From the NCBI RefSeq assembly GCF_013170845.1, contig NZ_CP033367.1:3969001-4033000 (forward strand): a stretch of 64,000 nucleotides of DNA, written 5' to 3'. Under the pieces are notes generated by a model. The model saw only the letters and a list, made by a program, of their open reading frames with translations. It was not told where the DNA came from and made no database searches. Below, in pieces: positions 1 through 7,947 of this stretch; the stretch's first letter is position 1; every line of letters starts with the position of its first letter. The translations under genes were made by a program, and so were the position numbers. This DNA comes from Mesorhizobium loti R88b. GTDB taxonomy: Bacteria > Pseudomonadota > Alphaproteobacteria > Rhizobiales > Rhizobiaceae.

Positions 1-21
1 CCGGCGAAACTTCTTGAACAC
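1..21 (-). CDS. possible 5' end of lpxXL-like acyltransferase (partial, edge)
   Basis: Immediately after the reductase stop at 27-29, a GTG at 21-19 opens a frame reading MFKKFRR that runs off the left edge. In rhizobia the acpXL cluster ends with lpxXL, the acyltransferase that puts the 27-hydroxyoctacosanoyl chain on lipid A, so that is the expected gene. Only seven codons are visible and the ribosome site is weak; the call rests on synteny alone. Confidence 0.22.
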
Positions 22-26
22 AGGCT

Positions 27-1055
27 TTAGCCGACGCGCAGGATGATCTTGCCGAAGACGTCGCGGCCTTCCATGCGCTTCAGCGCGGCATCGATATCGT
101 CGAAGCCGACTTCGGTGTCGATGACCGGCGCGACTTGTCCCGCCGCCATTTTCTGCATGGCGTTGGCCATGTTCTCCATGCGGCAACCGAACGAGCCGAG
201 CAGTTTCAGTTGCTGCTGGAACAACTGCATGAGGTTGATCTGTGTCGACACGCCGGATGTCGAGCCGCAGGTCACCAGGCGGCCGCCGCGCTTCAGGCAC
301 AGCATCGAGCCGGCAAAGGTGTCGGCGCCGACATGTTCGAACACGACATCGACGCCTTTTTTCTTGGTCAGCTTGCGCACGACGCCTTCGAAACGGTCGT
401 CGCGGTAGTTGATGACATGGTCGGCGCCGAGCGCCTTGGCCCTGTCGATCTTCTCGTTGGAGCCGACCGTGGTGATGATGGTGCAGCCCATGCGCTTGGC
501 CAGCTGGATCGCTGCCGAGCCGATGCCGGAGCCGCCGGCGTGGACGAGGATCGTCTCGCCGGGTTGGAGTTTGGCGTTGTCGAACAGCATGTGCTCGACG
601 GTACCGAAGGTGACGGGAGCGACAGCTGCGCCGATGTCGGTCACGCCCGGCGGGGCGGGGACCAGCAGGCGCGCCGGCAGGTTGATCTTTTCCTGCGCGA
701 AGCCGTCGAGGTGGAAGCCGTGAACGCCCGAAACATGTTCGCAGAGATTGTCTCGGCCTTCGCGGCAGGCCCGGCAAAGGCCGCAGGTGCGCGCGCCATA
801 GATCGACACCAATTGTCCAGGCCGCAGGCTGGAAACGCCGGGACCGACGGCCTCGACCTCGCCTGAAGCTTCAGCGCCGACGACCAGCGGCAGCTTGCGC
901 TTGGCGAAGGCCATGCCGCGCCAGCCCCAGACGTCGATGTGGTTCAGCGCCACGGCCTTGATGCGCAGCGTGACTTCGCCGAGTGCGGGCGGCGGCGGGG
1001 GCGGCAGGTCCACCGTTTCAAGACGGCGGTCCTCGATGAGTTGCAATGCGCGCAT
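27..1055 (-). CDS. MDR-family (alcohol dehydrogenase-like) reductase of the VLCFA/acpXL cluster
   Basis: A 342-residue medium-chain dehydrogenase/reductase with an N-terminal GroES-like fold and an NAD(P)-binding Rossmann segment near residues 172-190 (HAGGSGIGS). The structural zinc cluster is intact (C91, C94, C97, C105), but the catalytic zinc positions are not: Asn38 replaces the usual Cys and the usual GHE is GAE (60-62). It is therefore probably a quinone-oxidoreductase or enoyl-reductase type enzyme, not a classical alcohol dehydrogenase. It is last but one in the acpXL operon, 36 bp behind the ketoacyl synthase. In Rhizobium leguminosarum the equivalent gene is thought to serve as enoyl reductase in making the 27-hydroxyoctacosanoic acid of lipid A; that role is inferred here from position. 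Confidence 0.8.
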   Translation of the reverse strand: MRALQLIEDRRLETVDLPPPPPPALGEVTLRIKAVALNHIDVWGWRGMAFAKRKLPLVVGAEASGEVEAVGPGVSSLRPGQLVSIYGARTCGLCRACREGRDNLCEHVSGVHGFHLDGFAQEKINLPARLLVPAPPGVTDIGAAVAPVTFGTVEHMLFDNAKLQPGETILVHAGGSGIGSAAIQLAKRMGCTIITTVGSNEKIDRAKALGADHVINYRDDRFEGVVRKLTKKKGVDVVFEHVGADTFAGSMLCLKRGGRLVTCGSTSGVSTQINLMQLFQQQLKLLGSFGCRMENMANAMQKMAAGQVAPVIDTEVGFDDIDAALKRMEGRDVFGKIILRVG

Positions 1056-1091
1056 TGGGCCTGTCGGTTCAGTGGGGCTGAAAAAGGTCGC

Positions 1092-2363
1092 TTAGACCGG
1101 TTCCCGCGCCATGACAAGGCAAGTGTTCTGGCCGCCGAAGCCGAAGGAGTTCGACAAAACGCTGCGAACCTCGGCATTGCGCTTCTTGTTGGGCACCACA
1201 TCGAGCACGATTGCCGGGTCGGGGTTGTCGTAATTGATGGTCGGCGGAATGACGCTTTCGCGCATCGTCATCAGCGAGAACGCCGCCTCGACGGCGCCTG
1301 CGGCCGACAGTGTGTGGCCGATCATCGACTTGTTCGACGAGACCGGCATCGAGCCGATCCGCTCGCCAAACACCGTCGACAGCGACAGATGTTCCATCTT
1401 GTCGTTTTCCGGCGTGGACGTGCCGTGGGCATTGACGTAGTCGATCTCGTCTTTGCTCAGGCCGGCATCGGCGAGGGCGGCGCGGACCGCCGCGATTGCC
1501 GGCGACCCGTCGGGCTTGGAGCGGGTACGGTGGAAATCGTCGGCCTTCTCACCGCAGCCGCTGAGGATGCCCAGAACGCTGGCGCCACGCGCAAGGGCTG
1601 CTTCCAGCGATTCCAGCACGAGGGCGCCGGAGCCCTCCGCCAACACGAAGCCGTCGCGATCCTTGGAGAAGGGCTTTGATGCCTTCTCGGGATTGTCATT
1701 GTGGGTGGAAAGAGCCGACAGCAGCGAGAAACGAATCAGCGCCTCGGCGGTTGCCGAACCATCGGCGCCGATCGACAGCGCCCGGTCGCATTCGCCGCGG
1801 CGGATCGCCTCGACGCCGAGCTGGATGGCGGTGGCGCCGGAAGCGCACGCGGTCGACAGCGTGATCGGCAGGCCGCGCGTGCCGAAATGGTCGGCCAGCC
1901 GGTCGGCGATCGAGCCGAACTGGGTGGTCTCGAAGATGTCGAGTTCCTTCAGTCCGCGCGCCACCCGCAGCAGCCTTTCGGCGCCGGCGTCCTGGCTGTC
2001 GGAATTGTAGAGCGCGAAGCGTTCATGCCAGTCGAGCTCGACCGGCGGCGAGGCGAGGAAGAGCGGCCCACCGAAATCGCCGGAATCGAGACCGGATTCG
2101 GCCACGGCCTCACGCGCGGCGGTTTCGGCCAGTTCGTAGGTGAGGGGGCTGGCGCCCTTCGAGCTTGAGTCCAGAAAGTCGACCATGCCGGAAATGCGGG
2201 TGTTGAGATGATCGATGGGAAAGCGGGTGATCGGGTGGATGCCCGATTTGCCCGAGGTCAGCGCTGCCCAATTGTCGGCTTTGCCGACGCCGAGCGAAGT
2301 CACCACGCCGATGCCGGTGACGGCAACGACCGGCCTGCCCATGTGATCTCTGAAATTGGTCAT
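1092..2363 (-). CDS. fabF1XL: beta-ketoacyl-ACP synthase, VLCFA elongation (FabF1XL-like)
   Basis: A 423-residue KAS II-type condensing enzyme of the thiolase fold. The full catalytic triad is visible: Cys173 in TACASG, His313 in NAHGTST and His350 in SMIGHT, with Lys345 just before. It would condense malonyl-ACP with acyl chains carried on AcpXL to build the C28 hydroxy acid of rhizobial lipid A. It follows the second synthase by 48 bp and precedes the reductase by 36 bp on the same strand, so these are one operon. The ATG at 2363 has a poor ribosome site; a second ATG seven codons in is possible. It may work as a heterodimer with the neighbouring, active-site-less synthase. Confidence 0.88.
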   Translation of the reverse strand: MTNFRDHMGRPVVAVTGIGVVTSLGVGKADNWAALTSGKSGIHPITRFPIDHLNTRISGMVDFLDSSSKGASPLTYELAETAAREAVAESGLDSGDFGGPLFLASPPVELDWHERFALYNSDSQDAGAERLLRVARGLKELDIFETTQFGSIADRLADHFGTRGLPITLSTACASGATAIQLGVEAIRRGECDRALSIGADGSATAEALIRFSLLSALSTHNDNPEKASKPFSKDRDGFVLAEGSGALVLESLEAALARGASVLGILSGCGEKADDFHRTRSKPDGSPAIAAVRAALADAGLSKDEIDYVNAHGTSTPENDKMEHLSLSTVFGERIGSMPVSSNKSMIGHTLSAAGAVEAAFSLMTMRESVIPPTINYDNPDPAIVLDVVPNKKRNAEVRSVLSNSFGFGGQNTCLVMAREPV

Positions 2364-2411
2364 CGGGAAGCCCTTGAGCGGTTTAATCTCTGCAACATGC
2401 CGGGCGCCGCC

Positions 2412-3602
2412 TTAAGCGGCATTGACCAGCGCCATGCCCTCGAATTGGTGATAGCCGATCGCGGTTGCAAGGACGCTTGCGGGAACGCCCTCGAATGGCT
2501 TCTCGGCTGCGGCATCGAAGACAGGGTAGGCGGTCTTGCGGTCGACGGCGAGTGCCGCGAGCGCCACGGCAAACGGAAACTGCGCTTCCTTCATGTGCCC
2601 GGTCAGCGTCGAGAAGCCGCGCGTCGCGATCGCCTCGACGGCATCGAGCGCTGTCTTCTCGGCATTGGTTGCCGCGTGCGCGCCGGACGCGCCGGACATG
2701 GCGAGCAGCTTGCCGTTCGGCAGCGACGCCCGGCTGAGCAGCGCGGCGATCTCGGCATCGAGTTCTCCACGCGAGCGCCTGGCGCGACCGGAAACGACCG
2801 GTCCGAGCTCGGCGTAGATTTTCCGCCCACGGCTTGTCGCGTGTTCGCGCTGTTCCAACACCAGGAAGGCGCCGCCGGAGCCGGACACCACGCCGCCACC
2901 CTCGGCACCCTGTCTTTGCCAGACAGGCTTCCAGGGGCCGCGATGCAGATACCCGGCCAGTTCATAGCCGAGCAGCATGTCGGAATGTTGCGTTTGGAAG
3001 GCGCCGCCGACCAGGACATGCGTGGACTGGCCGGAGCGGATGCGCGCGGCTGCCGTCTCGACGGCGGAAACACCAGCGCCTTCCTCGCCCATGAAGGTGC
3101 GCGAGGAGCCCGTCACCTTGTGGACGATGGAGATGTTGCCGGCGAGCAGGTTGGAAAGCTGGGCCAGGAACAAGGTCGGCCGCAACTCGGTGGTCAGCTT
3201 CTCGTTGAGCAGAACGTCGCGGTCGTTGCGGCTCTCGGATGCGGCGAGAATGACGGCATCGACCGCCTCGTCGCGCTCGCCGCCGCCGGCTGCCACAACC
3301 ATGTCCATGGTCGTGCAGAGTTCGTCATTGCCCTTGATGCCGGCATCGTCCAGCGCCAGGCCTGCGGCATAGGTGCCGAGCCGCTGCCAGGTTTCCATCT
3401 GCCGCTGGTCGCCACGCTTGGGGATCTGCAGGTTCCAGTCGATTTCCGGCAGCGGGTGGACGGTATAGGGCGCGAAGCGTGCGGTTTCGAGCACCGGCTG
3501 CAGGCCCGGTTGCGCGAGCTTCTGCCAGTGGGCGTCAGGGCCTTCTCCCAAGGAGGAGACAAGGCCGATACCAGTGATGACGACGTCGTGGGGGCTGCTC
3601 AT
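2412..3602 (-). CDS. fabF2XL: ketoacyl synthase homologue lacking active-site residues (FabF2XL-like)
   Basis: A 396-residue member of the beta-ketoacyl synthase family, recognised by its N-terminal VVITGIGLVSSLG motif, its length and its thiolase-fold spacing. By eye alignment with the neighbour, the nucleophile motif TACASG corresponds to GEEGAG (172-177), putting Glu174 where Cys should be. The first catalytic His corresponds to about Ser306, while the second His (His336 in LTGHM) is kept. This is the pattern of a chain-length-factor or KS-beta subunit, not of an active condensing enzyme. It lies between acpXL and the intact synthase and matches fabF2XL of the Rhizobium cluster by order. 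A role as non-catalytic partner that shapes the very long acyl tunnel is inference. Confidence 0.83.
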   Translation of the reverse strand: MSSPHDVVITGIGLVSSLGEGPDAHWQKLAQPGLQPVLETARFAPYTVHPLPEIDWNLQIPKRGDQRQMETWQRLGTYAAGLALDDAGIKGNDELCTTMDMVVAAGGGERDEAVDAVILAASESRNDRDVLLNEKLTTELRPTLFLAQLSNLLAGNISIVHKVTGSSRTFMGEEGAGVSAVETAAARIRSGQSTHVLVGGAFQTQHSDMLLGYELAGYLHRGPWKPVWQRQGAEGGGVVSGSGGAFLVLEQREHATSRGRKIYAELGPVVSGRARRSRGELDAEIAALLSRASLPNGKLLAMSGASGAHAATNAEKTALDAVEAIATRGFSTLTGHMKEAQFPFAVALAALAVDRKTAYPVFDAAAEKPFEGVPASVLATAIGYHQFEGMALVNAA

Positions 3603-3657
3603 GAGCGGCTTTGTGGGTCAGGCAGCGCAGCCCGTCAAGGCCGCACGCCGGCCGATA

Positions 3658-3948
3658 TCAGGCGGTCTTGGCGGCGACCAGCGCGTCGATCTTGGCGCAC
3701 AGGTTCTTCATGACGAAGTAATCGTCGGTCGAAGCCTTGCCGTCATTGACTTCCTGGGTCCACTTTTCCAGCGGCACCTTGATGCCGAATTCCTTGTCGA
3801 TGGCAAAGACGATGTCGAGGAAATCGAGGCTGTCGATGCCGAGATCGTCGATCGTGTGGCTCTCGGGTGTGATGGTGTCGATATCGATCTCGCTGGTGTC
3901 GGCAATGATCTTGGCGACTTTGTCGAACGTGGTGGAATTCGTGGTGGA
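3658..3948 (-). CDS. acpXL: acyl carrier protein AcpXL
   Basis: A small acidic acyl carrier protein whose sequence closely follows rhizobial AcpXL, the carrier dedicated to the 27-hydroxyoctacosanoate chain of lipid A. The phosphopantetheine serine is in GIDSLDF (Ser41 with this start). I chose the TTG at 3948 because the protein then begins [13 protein letters not shown], like family members of about 92 residues, and because a purine-rich GAAGGAAAAG lies just upstream. An in-frame ATG at 3990 would add 14 residues. It is first in the operon; only 55 bp separate it from the next gene, leaving no room for the dehydratase gene fabZXL found at that place in R. leguminosarum. Confidence 0.93.
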   Translation of the reverse strand, partial: STTNSTTFDKVAKIIADTSEIDIDTITPESHTIDDLGIDSLDFLDIVFAIDKEFGIKVPLEKWTQEVNDGKASTDDYFVMKNLCAKIDALVAAKTA

Positions 3949-4080
3949 CAACGGGGCTTTTCCTTCTTTGCGGGCGGAATCTGTCCGCATCTTGTTTGGG
4001 CGCTGTCTAATCGGTTTTTCCCGGCAGGAAAAGGCCTGATAGTCCGGGCGCAGATGGGAAGCGTGCCCAAGAAACGCAAG

Positions 4081-4109
4081 AAGGGCCGCCGGTCAACCTG
4101 GCGGCCCTT
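4081..4109 (-). terminator. hairpin terminator between phosphatase gene and acpXL
   Basis: A perfect 10-bp stem (AAGGGCCGCC with GGCGGCCCTT) and 9-nt loop lie 58 bp past the stop of the histidine phosphatase gene. On the minus strand it is followed by a T-rich stretch (CTTGCGTTTCTT). It would end the phosphatase transcript and insulate the acpXL promoter. Confidence 0.6.
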
Positions 4110-4166
4110 CCCGTTACCGTTACGTAAGCTGCCTTCAATAGCTATTCGCCGACCTCTTGCGTGTTC

Positions 4167-4715
4167 TCAAAAAGTGACGCGGCCGAGGACGCGCAGGCCG
4201 TCGCCCTGCGGCTCGACGACCACGGCTTCGCCCTCGCGCGGCGAAATGCCGGTCAGTGCCACGATGTCTTCCAGATGGGTGACCATGACCAGATTGTCGG
4301 AGCCGGAATAGGCGCGGATTTCCTTCATGATCGCGGCGATCTGCGCTGCCTTCTGCGCATCGTCGCCCTTCAAGAGATCGAGCGGCGCAAAAAGCTCCGG
4401 CTCGGCCTCGAAGGCGATGCGCGCGGTGTCGAGGCAACGGCAATAGCGGCTGGATAGCACTCGCTCGATGGGGGCCGCGCGTGCGGCAAACAGGGCGCCG
4501 ATCTTGCTTGCCTGCTGCTTGCCACGCGCCGACAGGTTGATCTGGGTGGCGCAGCTGTCGATGTCGAAATTGGCCGGGTCGGTGGTGCCGGTGACCATGG
4601 CATGACGCAGCAGCACCACATGGCCGCCGTCACGCAGCAGCGCCCAACCGGCATCCGTGGCATGGGCAGCCACGGGAACGACGAGCAGGAACAAGGCCAG
4701 GGCAAATCGGATCAT
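4167..4715 (-). CDS. secreted histidine phosphatase family protein
   Basis: A 182-residue branch-2-like histidine phosphatase (phosphoglycerate mutase fold). Residues 1-19 form a signal peptide ending AHA. The phospho-acceptor motif is LLRHA (about 36-40), SSRYCRCLDTA is the substrate-arginine segment and VTHLEDI carries the second catalytic His. The substrate cannot be read from sequence; such periplasmic proteins are usually annotated only by family. AAGGA lies six bases before the ATG. It lies 100 bp downstream of the caspase-TPR gene on the same strand and may be co-transcribed with it. Confidence 0.82.
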   Translation of the reverse strand: MIRFALALFLLVVPVAAHATDAGWALLRDGGHVVLLRHAMVTGTTDPANFDIDSCATQINLSARGKQQASKIGALFAARAAPIERVLSSRYCRCLDTARIAFEAEPELFAPLDLLKGDDAQKAAQIAAIMKEIRAYSGSDNLVMVTHLEDIVALTGISPREGEAVVVEPQGDGLRVLGRVTF

Positions 4716-4815
4716 CGCAGTCCTTCCAGGAGCCTGGCATCAGGCGCCGACCATTCGCATATAGGGATTGGAAAGCGGGCACAAAGACAAGCCGGCAGCC
4801 GCCGCGTCTCAAGGC

Positions 4816-7800
4816 TCACTTTTTGGCGATCTGCTTTTTCACCAGATCGATCTTCTGGTCGGTAAGCGGGATGGGGATGGTGTAGCCGGCTTCGGTAAAG
4901 CCCTGCTTGGCATTCTCGAAAAAAGCGATCGCTGTTAGGTATTCCGGCTTGCCGCCGCCATAGTTGGCGCGGCTCCAGTAGACGTCGCCAAGGTTGTTCT
5001 GTTCGAAGGCCCACTGCAAGGGCTGGCTTTCCCTGGTGAACACCTTCAGCGTCGCCGTGAAAGCCGCCTCGGCCTGGTCGAGGTATTTGCCGGTGCGCTG
5101 GAGGTTGCCGAGATTGAGCAGGCTCATGCCGATGCCGTTCTGGGCGTTGGCCCAGTCGATCGGGGCCGCTTCGATGGTCAGCACTTCGAGTGCCGCCCTG
5201 CGCGCGGCGATCGAATCCTGCAGGATCTTGGGATCGGCGTTGCTCATGCTCAGCCAGTGCAGCGTCGAGCCCAGGCCAGCCTCGGTCAGCGCCCATTGCC
5301 GTGGATTCGTCTCGCGCTTGTATTCGCGCAATGCATTGCGGTAGGCGTCTTCGGCCTCGCTGTAGTGCTCGGGTTTGTCCGTCACGCCGCCTAAAAGCTG
5401 CAGCGTGTTGCCGAGATTGTAGTAGCTCATCGCCCAGTCCTGCGGGAATTTCCGCCTGATATAGACCTGCCGGGCCGCCTGGAAGGCTGCCGCCGACTGC
5501 TCCAACTTGGCCGCATCACGGGTGCGCTGGCCGAGCGTCTGATAGATCGAGCCGAGATTGTTCTGCGCCGACGCCCAGTCCAACGGGAAGCGCTGCCGGG
5601 TAAACACCGTCAGCGCATCATCATAGGCCGTCGCTGCCTCGTCGAGGGTGCTTGTGCCCATATCGAAGCGGGCGACGCCGCTCAGGGCGTTGCCGAGGTT
5701 GAGCCGGCTGGTCGCCCAGGACACCGGAAAGGTTTCACGGGTTCGCACCTCGAGCGCGGCTCGGAACGCATCGGCTGCCTCGTTGATCCTCGCCTTGTCG
5801 TTGAGCTGAATTCCAAGCGTCACCAGCGTGTTGCCGAGATTGTTCTCGACCATCGCCCATTCTACCGGGGCTTTCTCGCGCGTATATTCCTCAAGCGCCA
5901 GCCGGTAGGCGGCTTCGGCCTGCTTCAGGTGCTCGCCGACGGGTTCACGCTCGGCGAGCGCATAGAGGGCGAGCCCGAGATTGTTCTGTGAGGATGCCCA
6001 GTCGAGCGGAAGCTTGTCGCGCGGACGCTTGTCGAGCGTGGCGCGCATCGCCGCCACCGCTTCATTCAAGTGCTTGGGATCGCTCTCGCGCTCGCCGAGC
6101 TTCAGCAGAACATTGCCAAGGTTGTTCTGTGCCGCGGCCCAGTTGCGATCGTCTTTCTCGCGCTCGAAGACGACAAGCGAATCGCGAAAGATCTGTGCCG
6201 CCTCTTCGAGATGCGCGGTTTCGGTTTCGCGCTCGCCGATGTTTTGCAGCACCACCGCCATGTTGTTGCGGGTGATCGCCCAGTCGCGGTTCTGTTCGCC
6301 GTTGGGAATGAAGTTCAGGATGATGCGGTAGGCTTCGATCGCCTGCTGCAGCGAATCGAGATCGCCGCTGGCATAGCCGTAAGCGTTGAGGGCTTCGGCT
6401 TCCTGGTTCTTGTAGTTCCAGCGCAGCTTCTCGTCCCATTTCTCGGCCAGCGAGAATGCCTTGGCGTAGTCGCTGGCGGCGGATTTGTAATCGAAGATCA
6501 GCGCCGAGGCATCGCCGCGTTTGGCATAGATGGCGGCGTCGGCGATGCGTTTCTGCTTGACCAGTTCCTCGGCCTGGTCGACAGCGCCGCTGTTCTGCTC
6601 AACCCTGCCGACCGCGTCATCGAGGAATTTGCGCGCCGTCACCATGGCGCCCTGGCCGATGGCCTTGTCGGCCGAGGCGACGAGGCGGGTAATCTCCGGA
6701 TCGTCGGTGCGCAGCGCATTGCGTTCCGCCATCATCTTCTTCAAGCGTTCGGCCTGGGCGTTGAGCACCTTTTGCAGCTCGGTTGGATCTTCCGGGATTT
6801 TTTCGGTGCCGAGCGCTCTCAGCACGCCATAGAGCGCGTCGAGCGGCACGCCCTCTTGCAACGATGCCAGTTCCACCTGTGCCCGCTTGGGGTCCGGCAG
6901 GTCGGAAATGGTCAACAGCAGCTGCCGCCGTTCGCCGGTGATCAGCGCATCATCGCCGGTTGGTTCCGGCGGTGCCACGCCGAAATAAAGCAGCCGGCGC
7001 AGGCTTTCATTCACCCAGGGGCGCTGCTTTGCCTTGGTGTCGAGATAGACCTCTTCGGTCACCATGCGCATGACCGAGCCGAACTCCGTGCCTTTCATCG
7101 CCGCGAGGTGGCGCAGCAGCGCGGCCGCATAGGGACTGTTCTGGCCGGCAGCACCATCAAGCGCCGGGCGGCCCGGCTCGGCGGCGAAGCCGACTACCGT
7201 GCCGAGGCTCGCATCTTCCGCGGGGGCATTGGCGAGCGCCTTTGCGCCACGCACCGGTTCCAGCCCGCCAGCGCCGATCGGCTCGGCGGAAGCGGTGGGC
7301 GCCTGGCGCACGACCGCATCCGGCGGAAACGGATTGGTGCGGCAGGCATCGAGCAGCACGATTGTCACCGGTACGGTCTTTTTCAGCTCGTCCATCACGG
7401 CGGAAATCGGCACCAGTGCATCGTTTGCGTCTTTCAGCGAGGAGACGTCGGCATCCACCGGGACCAGATAGTTCTCGCCGCCTGCCTCAATGCCGTGCCC
7501 GGAATAGTAGATGAACGCGACATCAGCGCCTTCGGCATCCTCCGCGAAGCGTTCGAGGTCGCGTTTCAGCTTCGCGGCATCGCGATCGGTGACGTTGCGG
7601 GCGTCGAAGCCGAGATCGGTCAGCATCTTGGCCATGTCGCGGGCATCGTTGGCCGGGTTGGAGAGGGCAGCAATGTGCAGGTAGTGCGACTGGCCGATGA
7701 CCAGCGCCACGCCCTTGAGGCTTTTCGTTTCAGCTGATGCAAGCGCCGTCGCGGCAAGACAAAACAGCGCGGCGACGAAAGCTGTCAGCCACATCCGTGC

Positions 7801-7836
7801 AAAGAAATTGCGTCCTGAGGTTTCGACAAAGGTCAT
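4816..7836 (-). CDS. secreted caspase-domain (peptidase C14) protein with TPR repeats
   Basis: A protein of about 1006 residues. A signal peptide or N-terminal anchor covers residues 15-36, followed by a caspase/metacaspase-like domain (about 40-280) with the dyad His114 in YYSGHG and Cys165 in LLDACR. A linker of about 150 residues with helical character follows. The C-terminal 550 residues are many TPR-type units in which W-A-x-x-Q/R-N-N-L-G recurs about every 50 residues. The protease is probably periplasmic, with the TPR array binding a partner. The substrate is unknown. The ATG at 7836 fits better than a TTG ten codons upstream; a further Met at residue 15 directly precedes the hydrophobic segment. 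It is the largest gene outside putA and lies apart from any known caspase partner. Confidence 0.85.
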   Translation of the reverse strand: MTFVETSGRNFFARMWLTAFVAALFCLAATALASAETKSLKGVALVIGQSHYLHIAALSNPANDARDMAKMLTDLGFDARNVTDRDAAKLKRDLERFAEDAEGADVAFIYYSGHGIEAGGENYLVPVDADVSSLKDANDALVPISAVMDELKKTVPVTIVLLDACRTNPFPPDAVVRQAPTASAEPIGAGGLEPVRGAKALANAPAEDASLGTVVGFAAEPGRPALDGAAGQNSPYAAALLRHLAAMKGTEFGSVMRMVTEEVYLDTKAKQRPWVNESLRRLLYFGVAPPEPTGDDALITGERRQLLLTISDLPDPKRAQVELASLQEGVPLDALYGVLRALGTEKIPEDPTELQKVLNAQAERLKKMMAERNALRTDDPEITRLVASADKAIGQGAMVTARKFLDDAVGRVEQNSGAVDQAEELVKQKRIADAAIYAKRGDASALIFDYKSAASDYAKAFSLAEKWDEKLRWNYKNQEAEALNAYGYASGDLDSLQQAIEAYRIILNFIPNGEQNRDWAITRNNMAVVLQNIGERETETAHLEEAAQIFRDSLVVFEREKDDRNWAAAQNNLGNVLLKLGERESDPKHLNEAVAAMRATLDKRPRDKLPLDWASSQNNLGLALYALAEREPVGEHLKQAEAAYRLALEEYTREKAPVEWAMVENNLGNTLVTLGIQLNDKARINEAADAFRAALEVRTRETFPVSWATSRLNLGNALSGVARFDMGTSTLDEAATAYDDALTVFTRQRFPLDWASAQNNLGSIYQTLGQRTRDAAKLEQSAAAFQAARQVYIRRKFPQDWAMSYYNLGNTLQLLGGVTDKPEHYSEAEDAYRNALREYKRETNPRQWALTEAGLGSTLHWLSMSNADPKILQDSIAARRAALEVLTIEAAPIDWANAQNGIGMSLLNLGNLQRTGKYLDQAEAAFTATLKVFTRESQPLQWAFEQNNLGDVYWSRANYGGGKPEYLTAIAFFENAKQGFTEAGYTIPIPLTDQKIDLVKKQIAKK

Positions 7837-7947
7837 TTGTCGTTCGTTTCCGCCCTGATACTCCAAACCCTCTATAACGCTGCCAGTGGACCATGATCAA
7901 ATTCGGGCGCGATTGCGCCACGACCGTGGCTCGCCTATCCCTGAAGA

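Noticed and set aside
2208..3713. Long open frame (501 codons) on the plus strand across the ketoacyl synthase genes
   Set aside because: It is antisense to fabF2XL, has the Arg/Gly/Asp-rich composition of a GC-rich shadow frame and no recognisable motif.
6070..7737. Open frame of 555 codons antisense to the caspase-TPR gene
   Set aside because: Composition follows the complement of the TPR codons and no domain is present; the minus-strand gene has full motifs.
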